From Whitmania pigra (Eukaryota > Annelida > Clitellata > Hirudinida > Haemopidae): DNA of 64,000 nucleotides. This document shows, piece after piece, positions 10,901 through 42,534 of the stretch. Both the position numbers and the translations under genes were made by a program. The notes below the pieces were generated by a model, which saw nothing but the letters and a program-made list of their open reading frames with translations, ran no database searches and was not told where the DNA came from. Numbering within the stretch: position 1 is the first letter of the stretch; each line of letters opens with the position of its first letter. The stretch spans positions 1,842,501 to 1,906,500 of the forward strand of contig JAJTWR010000159.1 of NCBI GenBank assembly GCA_021613335.1, read 5' to 3'.

Positions 10901-13713
10901 CAAAGATGGCGGAACAGGCGTTACCAATGAGGGTAGGCTTTTTGGAGGAGTCGTCATGACAACGGCAGAAGAATCACTGGCGGGGATTGAGGAAGGTATA
11001 CGACTCATGGGGGACTCTTCACAAAGATCTGAAATAAGATTTGGTTCTATAAATTACTGCATAATTAACAATAACTTTGAGACAATAAAAGTACAATTTA
11101 AGGAAAAAAAAAATAACCTTGGCCGCTCCTGAATTTATTGCTGAAACCTGGCTGAGGAGTGGAATTGCGACAGTTCATGATGTCGTCCAACGGTTCGGTG
11201 ATCTTGTATTCTTTTCCGTCCCTTAAATCGGCACTGCTACTCCTGCTGTGCACTGCAAAGTCCACCCAAAATTTTAACCACCGTGAGTCAGTTACATCGA
11301 TCGAAACATCACTCTAAAATTGCAGGTGTAATGCAAAACGATCAATGATTTACAGCTTACCTGTTGAAATTCTTTTGAAGTGAGTCTGGTCGTCCTTATC
11401 ATCGGATGGAGTCTTTTGCCTGGGAATGAAGTACTTTTCCGACCTGAATCCCGATTGAGTGAAAGGAGATCTCGACTCGGATCTATCTCGAGACCTCGAC
11501 CTTTCTCGTGACCTCTTTCTCAGTCTCAATGATCTCAGGTCATCCTGGTGATGTCTGCTAGTGCCAGATCTTCTCCTGAATTTATTAACTAGTTCTAATG
11601 GTGCCATCTTAATTTATTATATTTTCATTCTTATAAAATGTTTCATTTGTAACTCAAAAAAATCAATCACCTTTGAAACGGGCTCCTAGATCTGCTCCTC
11701 TTCCTTCGCTCCCTTCTTTCCTGCTGATTCAAGAAATCATTACAGAAATTGAATGGCACATCACCTTTGTCTACTCACGTGATCATCCCTGTGTCTCCTG
11801 TAATCTCTTGCATTCACATCCCCCAATCTGTTTCTCAAATCTCTGTTTTCACCTCTGGATTGCTTAGTCCTTCCAGATTCTATGCTGTACTTGTCATCAT
11901 TCCTATATGCAGACATAAATTTACTAATGGGGATTTGGCACAATTTTGGAAAAAATCACGTAACATGGGTTAAACTAAATCAATTAACAATGAAAACCTC
12001 AGCAAAACATTACTAAATTACCTGGTTAAACCTGATTTGGAGTGAACATCATCATCTCGACGAGGATGTGTTCTACTCCCAAATACATCCTGCCTTGTTG
12101 GAGAAATTGTGCCAGATTCCTTCTTGATTTTCCTTACTTTCTCAGTTATGTAAGATTCTGTTCTCAGCGCCGAGAAGAGCTGTGACAGGAATTCCATTGT
12201 GTCTGTATAATTATGAAATCGCTAAATTACGTTTCAAGTACATAAAGATCAAGACCATTCTATAACAATATCATCGAGTAACAAACTTAATATAAACAAG
12301 ATACACCAAACATTACTAACAAATTATTCAAATCAAAGCTATTGAGTCCAAATGGTGGTCACAAATTCAAGTTGCTCAATCATGACTTCAACTTACTTTC
12401 CTTAAAGAAGATTTGAAGCTCCGTCTGACACAAGTCTTCCAAATCCCTCTCCGATTTATCCTTCCTCAAGAGGGCCACGATGTACTTGGCCAAGTCATCG
12501 GGTTCTGCGTCGCTTCTGAGCATGGAAGAAAACAAAGCATCAGTTTAACTGTAAACTTTTATAAAAAGTCTCTTAACTCATTAAATGCTCATCTGAGTTT
12601 GCCACATGGGCATTTAAACAGCCTCAGCTGATAAGCTATTTATATCTTGTTGATCTAAGCATTTTGAGCCCAACCACTCCAATAGAATATTACGCTAATC
12701 TTTACCAGGAATGTTCTTACATAAGCACAATTTTTAATGAGGTTACTGATACTAATTACAATGGCTTATTTCGTTTGTTATATATTAAGTTAATTTGCAT
12801 AAAATAGTTAATTTAAATAATGCCTAGTCAGGGATTTTAATTGTAACATAGTGTTGAACCCTGGATGAAAACAAACATTAAGCATGACTCACAGCCTTCT
12901 ATTGAAGCTCAATCAGTTTTTCGACATGAAATAATTACTGTGAATGTTATGTGCAGTTAAATTAACTCATGACTGCTTTATGTTCAATTGAGAAAACAGA
13001 CAATATTCTCTATATTAAAGATTTTTTGTAGCTGAATGACAAAAAATTAATTTGTTGCAGGGGCAAAGATTTCAAAGGTTAAATGCAGACACATAAGCTT
13101 TTGCTTGTAAAAATACTTGTGGCTACGATGAGGTGGAAATTCTTGCTAAGTGCACCAACTTAACAGCTCTTGACGAAATATGGTTAATCCATATATTGAC
13201 AAGCATTTATTAATAGATTTGCATCTTCCAAAATGCATTAAATATTATTGGTAACTTCTTTAGTTTTTTTCTAATCTTACTAAATGTTCGTTTTCATCAC
13301 CTACAAATTTGTGTTAGTGGTCATTGATTGACCCTCCAATTTGTTGAAAAATTAATAGATTAATAAATATTAATAGATAAAATTTACTAATGGGGATAAT
13401 ATTAATAGATAATTAATACATTGAGTTTATTCCACAACTTGCAAGGCACATTTTAACAATTTTGAAGTATCATTTTAGAAATCTTACCAGTTCACTATAC
13501 TAATAAAGCTAACTCATCTATAATGTCAAATATGACTCAATTTTGATATGCTTAACATACAAAACGTCATTCTTATGTAGAAGCATTTCAACATCCAATC
13601 GCCATATGATACGACACATGGATGTAATTAAAATTTAATGAAATTCAACATTACATTTGTAAAACTGTTTCTCTCAGCCATGTCTTCAGAGCATCTACAT
13701 CCCGTAACTTCAT
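7985..13713 (-). CDS. RBM26: RBM26/RBM27-like RNA-binding protein lacking the CCCH zinc finger
   Basis: Twenty-two exons join in frame to a 929-residue protein: 13655-13713, 12397-12515, 12022-12202, 11779-11902, 11671-11720, 11361-11575, 11118-11252, 10894-11028, 10603-10809, 10456-10536, 10224-10366, 10014-10160, 9753-9935, 9548-9622, 9389-9463, 9256-9318, 9066-9188, 8888-8992, 8595-8810, 8444-8533, 8121-8348, 7985-8020. The start encodes the PWI-like fold (DALKTWLRETV, AEPDDLAKYIVALLRKDKS). An Arg/Ser-rich region follows, then a Pro-rich region, RRM1 (LLINNIPPALNTISSINQQF with FNNRFIEVLWYHD), a SVKERLG motif, a coiled coil, a second RRM (KQLIVSGF to LAFAW) and an acidic tail. Relatives act in nuclear RNA surveillance and polyadenylation as PAXT-connected factors. 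The CCCH finger that vertebrate RBM26/27 carries before the Pro-rich part is not encoded in any exon or nearby intron I read. The last 12-codon exon is the least certain. Confidence 0.9.
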
Positions 13714-14236
13714 AGCGATGCAAGCAAGTCGGCAGTAAAACAAACCAAGGATCCCTCGATGTAAACAATATGGCGATGTTAGAAAAATTATATATTTCAA
13801 TCCTTACAAAAAAAAGTGAAAACATTCTACTGCAAATTATGAAAAAACGATTAAAATATTATTAAATTAATGCAAATATTTTCAAAACAGAAGTTGCGGA
13901 TATTTCATAATCAGTTCAATTAACGAGAGGTTTGTTGATTTAATAACTTTTTTGGTACAAAAGGCTGTTCGCAGCCTCTCTTTGAACAACCAAATCGATA
14001 TAAAATCCTTAACGTTTTCATGCATATACATAACATCGCTACTCATTTTAAGGTAGTTGAATAAAATCGCTTTACTGATTGAATGATTTTAATGAATATT
14101 CCTGCAAATTATTTCTCGATGTTAATGACCCACCCATAAAAGTCCACAAAAACTTGTTAATTTTCCTCCAACTTTCATGAAATACCCGCTATGAATCGAC
14201 CTCTAATCTTCCTTCTCTCCTTCGAAATGCTCAAGA
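13714..14236. other. Intergenic, upstream of the RBM26/27-like gene
   Basis: AT-rich sequence between the RBM26/27 start and the ambiguous ORF block. It should contain the RBM26/27 promoter. I saw no TATA-like or repeat signal that I would defend. Confidence 0.5.
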
Positions 14237-14567
14237 CTAGGCTTTGCTACACGAAGCGAACAGCTCCATCCCAACTTTCTCAAGTCCCACGGTCCATGTA
14301 ACGAGATCCGAATTAAGTTTGCTGGAGACCAGGTCCTCAACGCTAGTTACGACAGAACTGAGAGAGGCTACTTCATCTTCCAATAAAGCAGCTTCTTCCC
14401 CGTCAATAAGCTCATGCTTCAATACACCAAGGTCAAGAGTTCAAGGGCAAACATCCAGACGTGATTTTAACAAGTTCATAGGAAACCCATATTGCAGCAA
14501 AAACTTCCCCAGAAAAAGAGCACGTGAATGCAAAGCAAATTTATTAAACAACTTCCCAAGTGATTAA
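14237..14567 (-). CDS. Ambiguous ORF block with an in-frame TGA; possible small gene or exon
   Basis: On the minus strand one reading frame runs from just after a TAA (about 14564) to a TAG at 14237, broken by a single TGA at about 14437-14439. Before the TGA it reads like a soluble protein (NKFALHSRALFLGKFLLQYG, MNLLKSRLDVCP). After it comes a strongly acidic segment (LKHELIDGEEAALLEDEVAS). The opposite strand is also open for 107 codons (14244-14567) with a Ser-rich product of the kind expected from antisense of such a sequence. Possible explanations are a terminal exon starting after the AG at about 14420, a 36-bp intron removing the TGA, stop recoding, or a decaying gene. No family was recognised and no convincing SECIS core was seen downstream. 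Confidence 0.35.
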
Positions 14568-14866
14568 TGATGTAACTTTACTAGAACAAAACGTAATTTT
14601 CGTTACAACGAAATGGTGAAATCAAAATTATTCCAAACCAAGATGAACTGTGACATAACTTTGCCAAATCAAAGCATCTTAAGTGATAATTCAATAAACA
14701 TGTAATCTTGGCAATAATTCAATGCTAAATATAGAGTAAATCATGAAAAGTTTAAGTTCATCTCGAATAACTATAGAAGCATATAAGCAAAACATGTCAA
14801 AAATTCTGATCATCAGAAGTTTTTAAGTTTTTCCAGACCACCACCTAGTGACAAACGACGAATTAA

Positions 14867-35646
<20,780 letters not shown>

Positions 35647-36630
35647 TTTATTAAAACTGAAGCAGAACTCAGAAAAAGTCTGCACCGAGTTTACAGGAAC
35701 ACTTTCGACTAATCAGGATAAAACGCAAATGCAAACCCGAACGCAGACTCGAGACAATTAGGAGCAGAGACCCACGAAAGCAGCTCTAGCAGGGCAGCGA
35801 TACAGCAAGCAGTGATTAGTCACTCGGCTAATGTTATTGATAAACCGATATTTCACGTTTTCCTGGAATGAAAAACAAGTTGAATATTTGTCCGCCAAAC
35901 AAATTAATTTTAATAAAAATATATTATTTACTGAAAAATTAACTCGTGTCACTTTTGCGTTGTCCTCCTAATCGAGACTAAATTCCAGAATATTGTTTTG
36001 TCATATCTAATATTAATTTCTGCCATAAATCTAGCCATAAATAGTCTGTTTAGTCATAATATTATTTGTGGGCAAGCTAGGGAGTTTTTTTAATTGATTG
36101 ATTAAAAACAAATAAATTATAAGTTATTTGATTTTATTTATTTCAATTAAAAACTTTATCCATATATCCACAAAATTTTCCGATAGTCCTTTTAAGTCGC
36201 TAATATCGATAACGTCGATGATATTATAAGAGAAAAAATGTTCTGCTTGTCCATGCAGCTACTAGCTAGTTATTAAACGATGGCGCTTAAACCTTAACTA
36301 TCGATTAAATTTATGTTTGCTTTGATAATGATTTCTTAGACACGTGAAACTCAAGATCACTGTATTATAAGTATCTCAATCTTCAATATGGCAGAGATTT
36401 CAGAATTGAAGAAAGTGTCAAAGTGTTTCAAAGCGTTTCCAAAACCATAAATTAAGCATTAACCTGAAATTGTGAAACAAAAGTATCAGGCTGCGTATTA
36501 TTTTTGACATCGAATGGGTTTCGTAATACACTCTTGTGGCAATGAAGTGAAAATCATTTGACTCATCACCAACAAAACTCAGCGCCATGGTGGTAATTCC
36601 TTGCTGAGTTATCCCTCAGTTGGAATCCTT
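35647..36630. other. Intergenic, upstream of the dynein gene
   Basis: This should hold the dynein promoter and 5' UTR. Short ORFs on both strands (for example 35758-35952) have no domain. A small ATG-led frame near 36389 is only about 20 codons. No repeat or RNA gene was recognised here. Confidence 0.5.
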
Positions 36631-36635
36631 ATAAA

Positions 36636-36862
36636 CAGGGACGTTATTTGCGGAGGGGCCCGCCCCTGACTTTAGACTAGACCCAAAAGAATGTCATTTC
36701 CTCATGTAGTGAGAGGATTTACTCCCCCATGAATTTAAGTTAGTTGGAGGGCCGTCATTTCAGCTTTTTCCTAGGGGAAGTCAAACCCTCACGTAACTTG
36801 GATAGACGACCTTTTTTGCGTCTAGTCTAAAATCAAAGGAGGTGGGAGCAAATTAGATCTCT
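36636..36862. mobile_element. MITE-like element, copy 1
   Basis: The left end (about 36640-36672, GACGTTATTTGCGGAGGGG then GACTTTAGACTAGAC) is repeated in reverse complement at the right end (about 36826-36858), giving imperfect terminal inverted repeats of about 35-40 bp. The interior GTCATTTCAGCTTTTTCCTA and the GACGACCTTTTTTGCG stretch match, in reverse complement, the element at the right edge of the window (63785-63976). It is non-coding and about 225 bp, consistent with a non-autonomous DNA transposon. Confidence 0.75.
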
Positions 36863-38100
36863 GACTAGAAACAATTTACACAAAGTCAATTAGTAATGCC
36901 ATTAACTAATTTCAGTTAAATAGGTAATGATAGATATTACTATCGCGTTTATGACGTTTAGTAAATTTCTAAATTAACTTATTGAATCTTTTTCTGTTTT
37001 CTGAAAGTTTGTATCAAATGGAAAACCCTTGGAATGGGGTTGGGAACACGGAGGATTTGTGATTTAATTATAACCAATATATATATATATAATTCTCAAA
37101 AAAATCAAACAAAATTACTTGCTATCAATAAAATTTTTAATTTTTGCTTATCGGAATTTATGTAAATCTAATTTTGCTTAACATGCATTTACATGTATAT
37201 CACGCAGAAAGGGTTGAGAGATATGTATGAAATCGAATATAATGGAGTATAGGTTAAAATGCGATAAACTAAGCTCCAGCATTGCTCGGTAAATAAGTAC
37301 AGGTACAGCGTCACAAAACTAAACATTAATAACAAGTACGTAAAGTATAATTCGATTACTCAGGTCACTGCACTTTGTGTCAATGCCAGATATATACACA
37401 ATAATATCATCGATAACATAATCAGGCTATTCTATACGGATTTGCCCATGTGTAGTAAAAAAGGTTTCTTTGGTTGTTATCTAAAAATTTTGTGCGAATT
37501 AAATTATGGGCGCATTGAATTGTAAGATGTCAGCTACGAGTATCATTCAAACAGTAACTAAAAGCAGCTCCTATGATCAAATCTTACCAACAACTATTTT
37601 TAGTAAGATGCACAGCAAATCTATCAATACATATGACACCTAATCGATGATAAAGCTTCGACAAAAAATCAAAAAACAATGATGAGAAATTGTATGCATG
37701 TTTATACGTTTTACACGAGCTAGCCTGTCTTAGCCATTAAACAACACATTTTAACTAATTTGTCCAATCATCATTTTTAAACAATTTCGGAAAATAATCA
37801 CGAAAGGTCCACTTGAACTGAAACATCTTTTATTGAAATAACTAAAACTGCAAAAGTACCCGAGATAATTGGCTCATTGTTTTAAGCAATGATGCCAACT
37901 CGAGCATATAATTAAGTGAATAAATGTATTAGCATTATCAAATCAAATGCATAAAAACCACTCAATGAGTTTGTCGGGTATTGGGTTATCGTCGGAAGCT
38001 TAAACTAAATGTTGATATATATAAAAAGATGTTTAATTGCTTATTCGAGATTTTTAATTGCTAAAGTTTGGCAGCGTAATGATCTGTAGATTGCATTTAC
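36863..38100. other. Intergenic, downstream of the Na+/H+ exchanger gene
   Basis: AT-rich, with a short (AT)n tract near 37076-37092. It probably includes the 3' UTR of the exchanger gene. No coding frame or RNA gene was supported. Confidence 0.5.
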
Positions 38101-41100
38101 TTAGAACTTGTTGAACTTGGTGCTCATGTTCGCAGGATCAAGTACCATTCCATAACCTTTCGATTCTTGATTTCTGATTTCATCGGGGGTCACAACCGAT
38201 TGAAGAGGAGAAGCGTTATTGGAAGGTTCCTCGGAACGGTTTCTTTGATTTCTTGTGAATCTAACATTTCCACCATCTCCGCTACCATCAAGATACCATG
38301 CGTCATCGACGAAGTGGTGAATGTTATTATTATTATTATCATTCATGTTGCGCCTTTCATCGTCAGATAGCTGTTCTTCATGTTGGTGTGAATGGTTCTT
38401 ATAGCCATTCATGCCATAGGCTGGAGGTGGATCAAATGTCGAACCCTCGCTGGCCAAGAACGCCCTGAAATTTGGGGGAATCATGCCAGCTGAAGGCGAC
38501 CTTAAAGGATCCATGTTTTCATCATCATGCAAGCTTCTCCAGGGAATTGGAAGTTCACCTTCGGTCAAATCATCTTTTCTAGTTGCATTTCCATCAGAGA
38601 TGACGCTTACTGTGTAAACAAATTTAATATAGAGTTTGAAACGTTGTTTTTAAAATATTTTTGTTTAAAATACGCAATTAAAAATGCATTTCTTTAACCC
38701 TGTGGGATTGCTCCCAAGTCCAGAAAGCTGACACTTTTCTTGACTCGTCCCAATCCATTGCGGTTCTTGGCATCGTTGGCTTTGTCGTAGCTTTCTTGAT
38801 GTTTGGTGCCGAACATGATTGCTTCTTCGATGGACGGAGAGTAACTCTCATTCACGAGCCCATGTTTCTCATCGGATTTAATTTGTTTCACCTTCTTTAC
38901 AACGATGAGCATTTCATTAAACAGTTAAACGTTCATTAAGTATCTAAGAAATTAGATTAGTTTCTGATTAATGCTAACCAAAATGGGGCCAGCGATGTCT
39001 TCTGAGATGTGATGGAGAGCGTTTCCATCGTTGTCTTTATCAGAATTTATTATATCTTGCTGAAGTGTTCTCGGTATGCTAACGTTTGATTCCCTTTTAA
39101 TAACAAAACGATAAAATACCCTAAGACATTTGTAATTTCTATTTTCAATATTATTTTGTGATAACTTTCAACCACAGATTTGGTTTATGCAGATTCGAAA
39201 CAACACGTAAATGCATCAACGTAAAACTTAACAAAGTTAGTAGATGATTTAAAAATGTATTCTTACCACCAATTTCCACGTCGAACAGGACCATGAGAAC
39301 CAATAGGAAAAGCAGATCCATTAAGATTGTAAGAAGATTGGGCCCTATTAAGATCTAAACATGACATATCCCTAAAAAGTATGCTGTTCCCAGTCTCACT
39401 TCTTCTCAAATGATGCTTGGCAGCTTTCTTATTGATATCATTATAAACGCTTAAAATCTGCCATCCCTGTCTTTGTGGGTTCTTCTTTCCTACTATCAAT
39501 GGCTTCAAGAAGTTGTTGTTCCAGGTGGAAAATCTAGATTCAACAAGATCAAAATTTCACTCATTTATTAAAAAAACAAAGTTATTTCAGAAAAATATTA
39601 TTTAAAATCTGATACCCACCTCTCACGTAATTGGTGATGTCCAGACTGTCCTGAGATGTCCTCCAATCCACCCATGACATGATCAATGAACTTTAAAGTT
39701 GTAACGAAATACAAAATTTGATAAAGTACTGTTGTGTAAATGTTATTAAAAACAAATAAACCAACTCTAGAAGCAATCTTTTCTCCCATGGTTTGTTTCC
39801 TGTGTTGCTGTCGTTTGACTTTCAAAAACTTGACCAGAGGCTCGATGGTGCTTCCCTGAGACATTTTGTTACTAGTTTATTATTTATTGCGTTGTAATTA
39901 ATTAATTAATTGCATCACACTCATTACCATGGCTAAGTTAGTGAAATAAATGACGAGAACAGTGCTTGTAATGAACATCTTCCTATGAGGAAATGCTTCG
40001 GGATCCAAGAGAAGCACGAGAGCAAATGCAATGGCTCCCCTCAATCCTCCGTAGGACATTATGAATATGTCGATTTTTGTCAACTTGACAACTCTTATCA
40101 TGTTTGCAAAGTATGTCTGGAGTATGCAACCTAAAATTAAAGTTAGTGAGTTATTTCTCACAAACAAATTGCATAAAATACTTATCAAATAAATAGAAGT
40201 AAAAATTATGAAAATAATCTAACAAACTGTTCTGAAGATCAAACAGAAGACAAGGGTGAGGAGACAGAATGCTGTGTCCCACTGATGGATATCACTCACA
40301 GCCGACATGCCGATGTACATGAAAACAATAGTTTCACTGGCCTGTGCAAACATTTTTAAAACTATGTGGATGGCCTTATTGGACTTTTCTGTAAAATTTG
40401 CTTCCACGTATTTTCGCATCGTTATGCCACAGAAGGTGCAGCTAGAATATTTATTAAAATGTATAATAACTTTTTGTCATAGTAATATAGTTACACAGAA
40501 AATACATACGATATAATTCCTGACAAATGGAACATCTCGGCGATGACAAAACTTAGGTAACCAATGACCAATACGAGTAACGGTTCCATCTTCCTGACAT
40601 GTTTGGTAAATCTCGATATAAAACCTGCAAGAAGTCCTAGAAGTATGCCTATGCCAGTGGCTCCAAAAACAATGACAAAGAATGAAGCTATCCCGGCTAT
40701 GATGTCAATCCCTTGTATATTTTCAATGCCTATTTCACTGAAACCCTCGAACAGGTGATACAAAACCTTGGTAGAATTGGAGAGATTTGATTGATAGGAG
40801 GAGGGTAATTATTCATTTGCCCCAAGCATTATTACTCACCACAGATATTCCATCGTTTAGCAGAGATTCGCCGAATACGATTATGTAGAGCATTTCATTG
40901 ACTTGGACTGAATCGAATACAGCCAACACAGCAACAGGATCAACAGCAGCCAAGAGACTTCCGAGAACTAAACTGTGGAGCATGAGAAGAGGAGACGACA
41001 GGTTCTTAAAACCACCTCCTCTGTAAACGCCCCAGAGAGAAAACCCTGTTGTATAATTTAACACATCATTTGTAATTTAATTTTTGCCAATACTATAATA

Positions 41101-41992
41101 TAATTTCATTATGAATTACCAAGCAAGAGGTTGTTGAGGAGAGTTCCAAGAATAGCGTAGAGTAGAATAGTTCCAAGTTGATCAAAAAACGATCTGGCTG
41201 GCATGTAATATCCTGCATCTAAAATGATTGGAGGCAGAAGAACAAGAAAGAAAATGGTTGTGTTGACTTCGTACATCTTTTCTCCAACGAGATACAAAAT
41301 CACTCCAAATATAACTCCGATAATAATAAGAAGGCAGGATTCTGGAAAAATCTTGGAAATATGTTTCTCCCAGTGGAAAACTGTCAAAATATTTGATTTG
41401 AAGAGCAGCTCATATTTTTTTAATATTAATTAATATTTTATCATGCTCAAAAAATGTTATGACAGATAAAGTTTAGTTATTTTTATATTTATAACAAACA
41501 CTTACACAGTTTCGCGCAGACAGCATAGAGAATCCATACCCCGACAATAAATGGAGTTTTCACGTAATCGAAAATAAACTTTGCAACGTGAAATCTGTGA
41601 CCTTCGTGGGATTCATGACCTTCTTCATGACCATCTTTGCCATGATCCTCGTTAGCAGCCCCGTGTCCATTGCTGGCCTGACCATCACTGTCGTTACCAT
41701 TTGCGTGTCCTCCAGTGTCAATAGCATGACTTCCATCACTGCTACTGTGTCCTTTGTTTACTCCTGCTTCAACTTTATGTTCTAAACCTTCTCCGTGACT
41801 TGCGTTAGCTTTTCCATCGAGATATTCAACTGAAGAATTGGTGCGATTGTTTTCCTGATCCGATCCGAGAGTTCCATTAGCGGCTCCGAGAACATGCTGA
41901 GGACAAACTCGACTTATGACCAAAAGACAGGATACAAAGATCAAAAGTCCGCCGTCTGAAATAACTCTCATTTTGAGGATGTCTTTCTTCAC
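38101..41992 (-). CDS. Na+/H+ exchanger, NHE/SLC9A family, plasma-membrane type
   Basis: Twelve or so exons: 41506-41992, about 41119-41381, 40839-41045, 40508-40770, 40224-40439, 39927-40131, 39620-39875 (split by an in-frame intron about 39697-39773), 39266-39533, 38979-39093, 38698-38898, 38101-38610. The protein starts with a signal-like hydrophobic segment ([15 protein letters not shown]), then an unusual His/Asp/Gly-rich extracellular stretch. The multi-pass exchanger core has [40 protein letters not shown] and [16 protein letters not shown]. The cytosolic regulatory tail includes [14 protein letters not shown] and ELPIPWRS. It exchanges Na+ for H+ to regulate pH and volume. Core motifs are intact. 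The start could be Met at 41992 or at 41971; the second places the hydrophobic signal closer to the N-terminus. It is SLC9A1-A5 like; I could not decide the exact paralogue. Confidence 0.93.
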
Positions 41993-42534
41993 TAGAATAT
42001 GTTCTATAATAACTTCAACATGGCCTGAACACGGAGGTTCTACAGAAATAACTAAATTCTAAATTAAGCCTCGTCCTTTTTATAACCGAGAGACGGGTAA
42101 CTCAGCAGGAAGAATAAATAATTTAACCTTTATCCGTGCTCTTGCGCGGCTAAATGTCATTCCCGCTAATCTGAACGTTGAGCATAAATTTCATGAATTC
42201 ACAACCTGTTCTGCTCATCTCCAAAGTTTGTTATGCGTTTCGTCTCCCATCAGTAAGCACGTTATTGATGCTTTGATTTGCTTATCATTTATAATCAACC
42301 AAGCGTTACACGCATTTGAATTTCAGAGTTTGACATGGAAGTGGTAGTAAACAAACAGGGTTTGACTGCACTTTATAGCAACTCGAAAAAGTCGAAAAAA
42401 TGTTTGACGAAAGCTGCTATAACTATTGAATGGCTAGTTTGAATTTATTGTTGGCTTAAAAAAACAATCATTTTGCTTCTAAATTCTAGTTAAATAACGA
42501 TCAAAAATGCTCAACATGCAAATGATATCATGGA
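41993..42534. other. Intergenic between exchanger and aminotransferase genes
   Basis: About 540 bp that must contain the exchanger promoter and the aminotransferase 3' end. No distinctive element was seen. Confidence 0.5.

Noticed and set aside
39697..39773. Extra hydrophobic segment in the exchanger tail
   Set aside because: It is an in-frame intron with GT-AG ends; removing it restores the conserved [15 protein letters not shown] junction.
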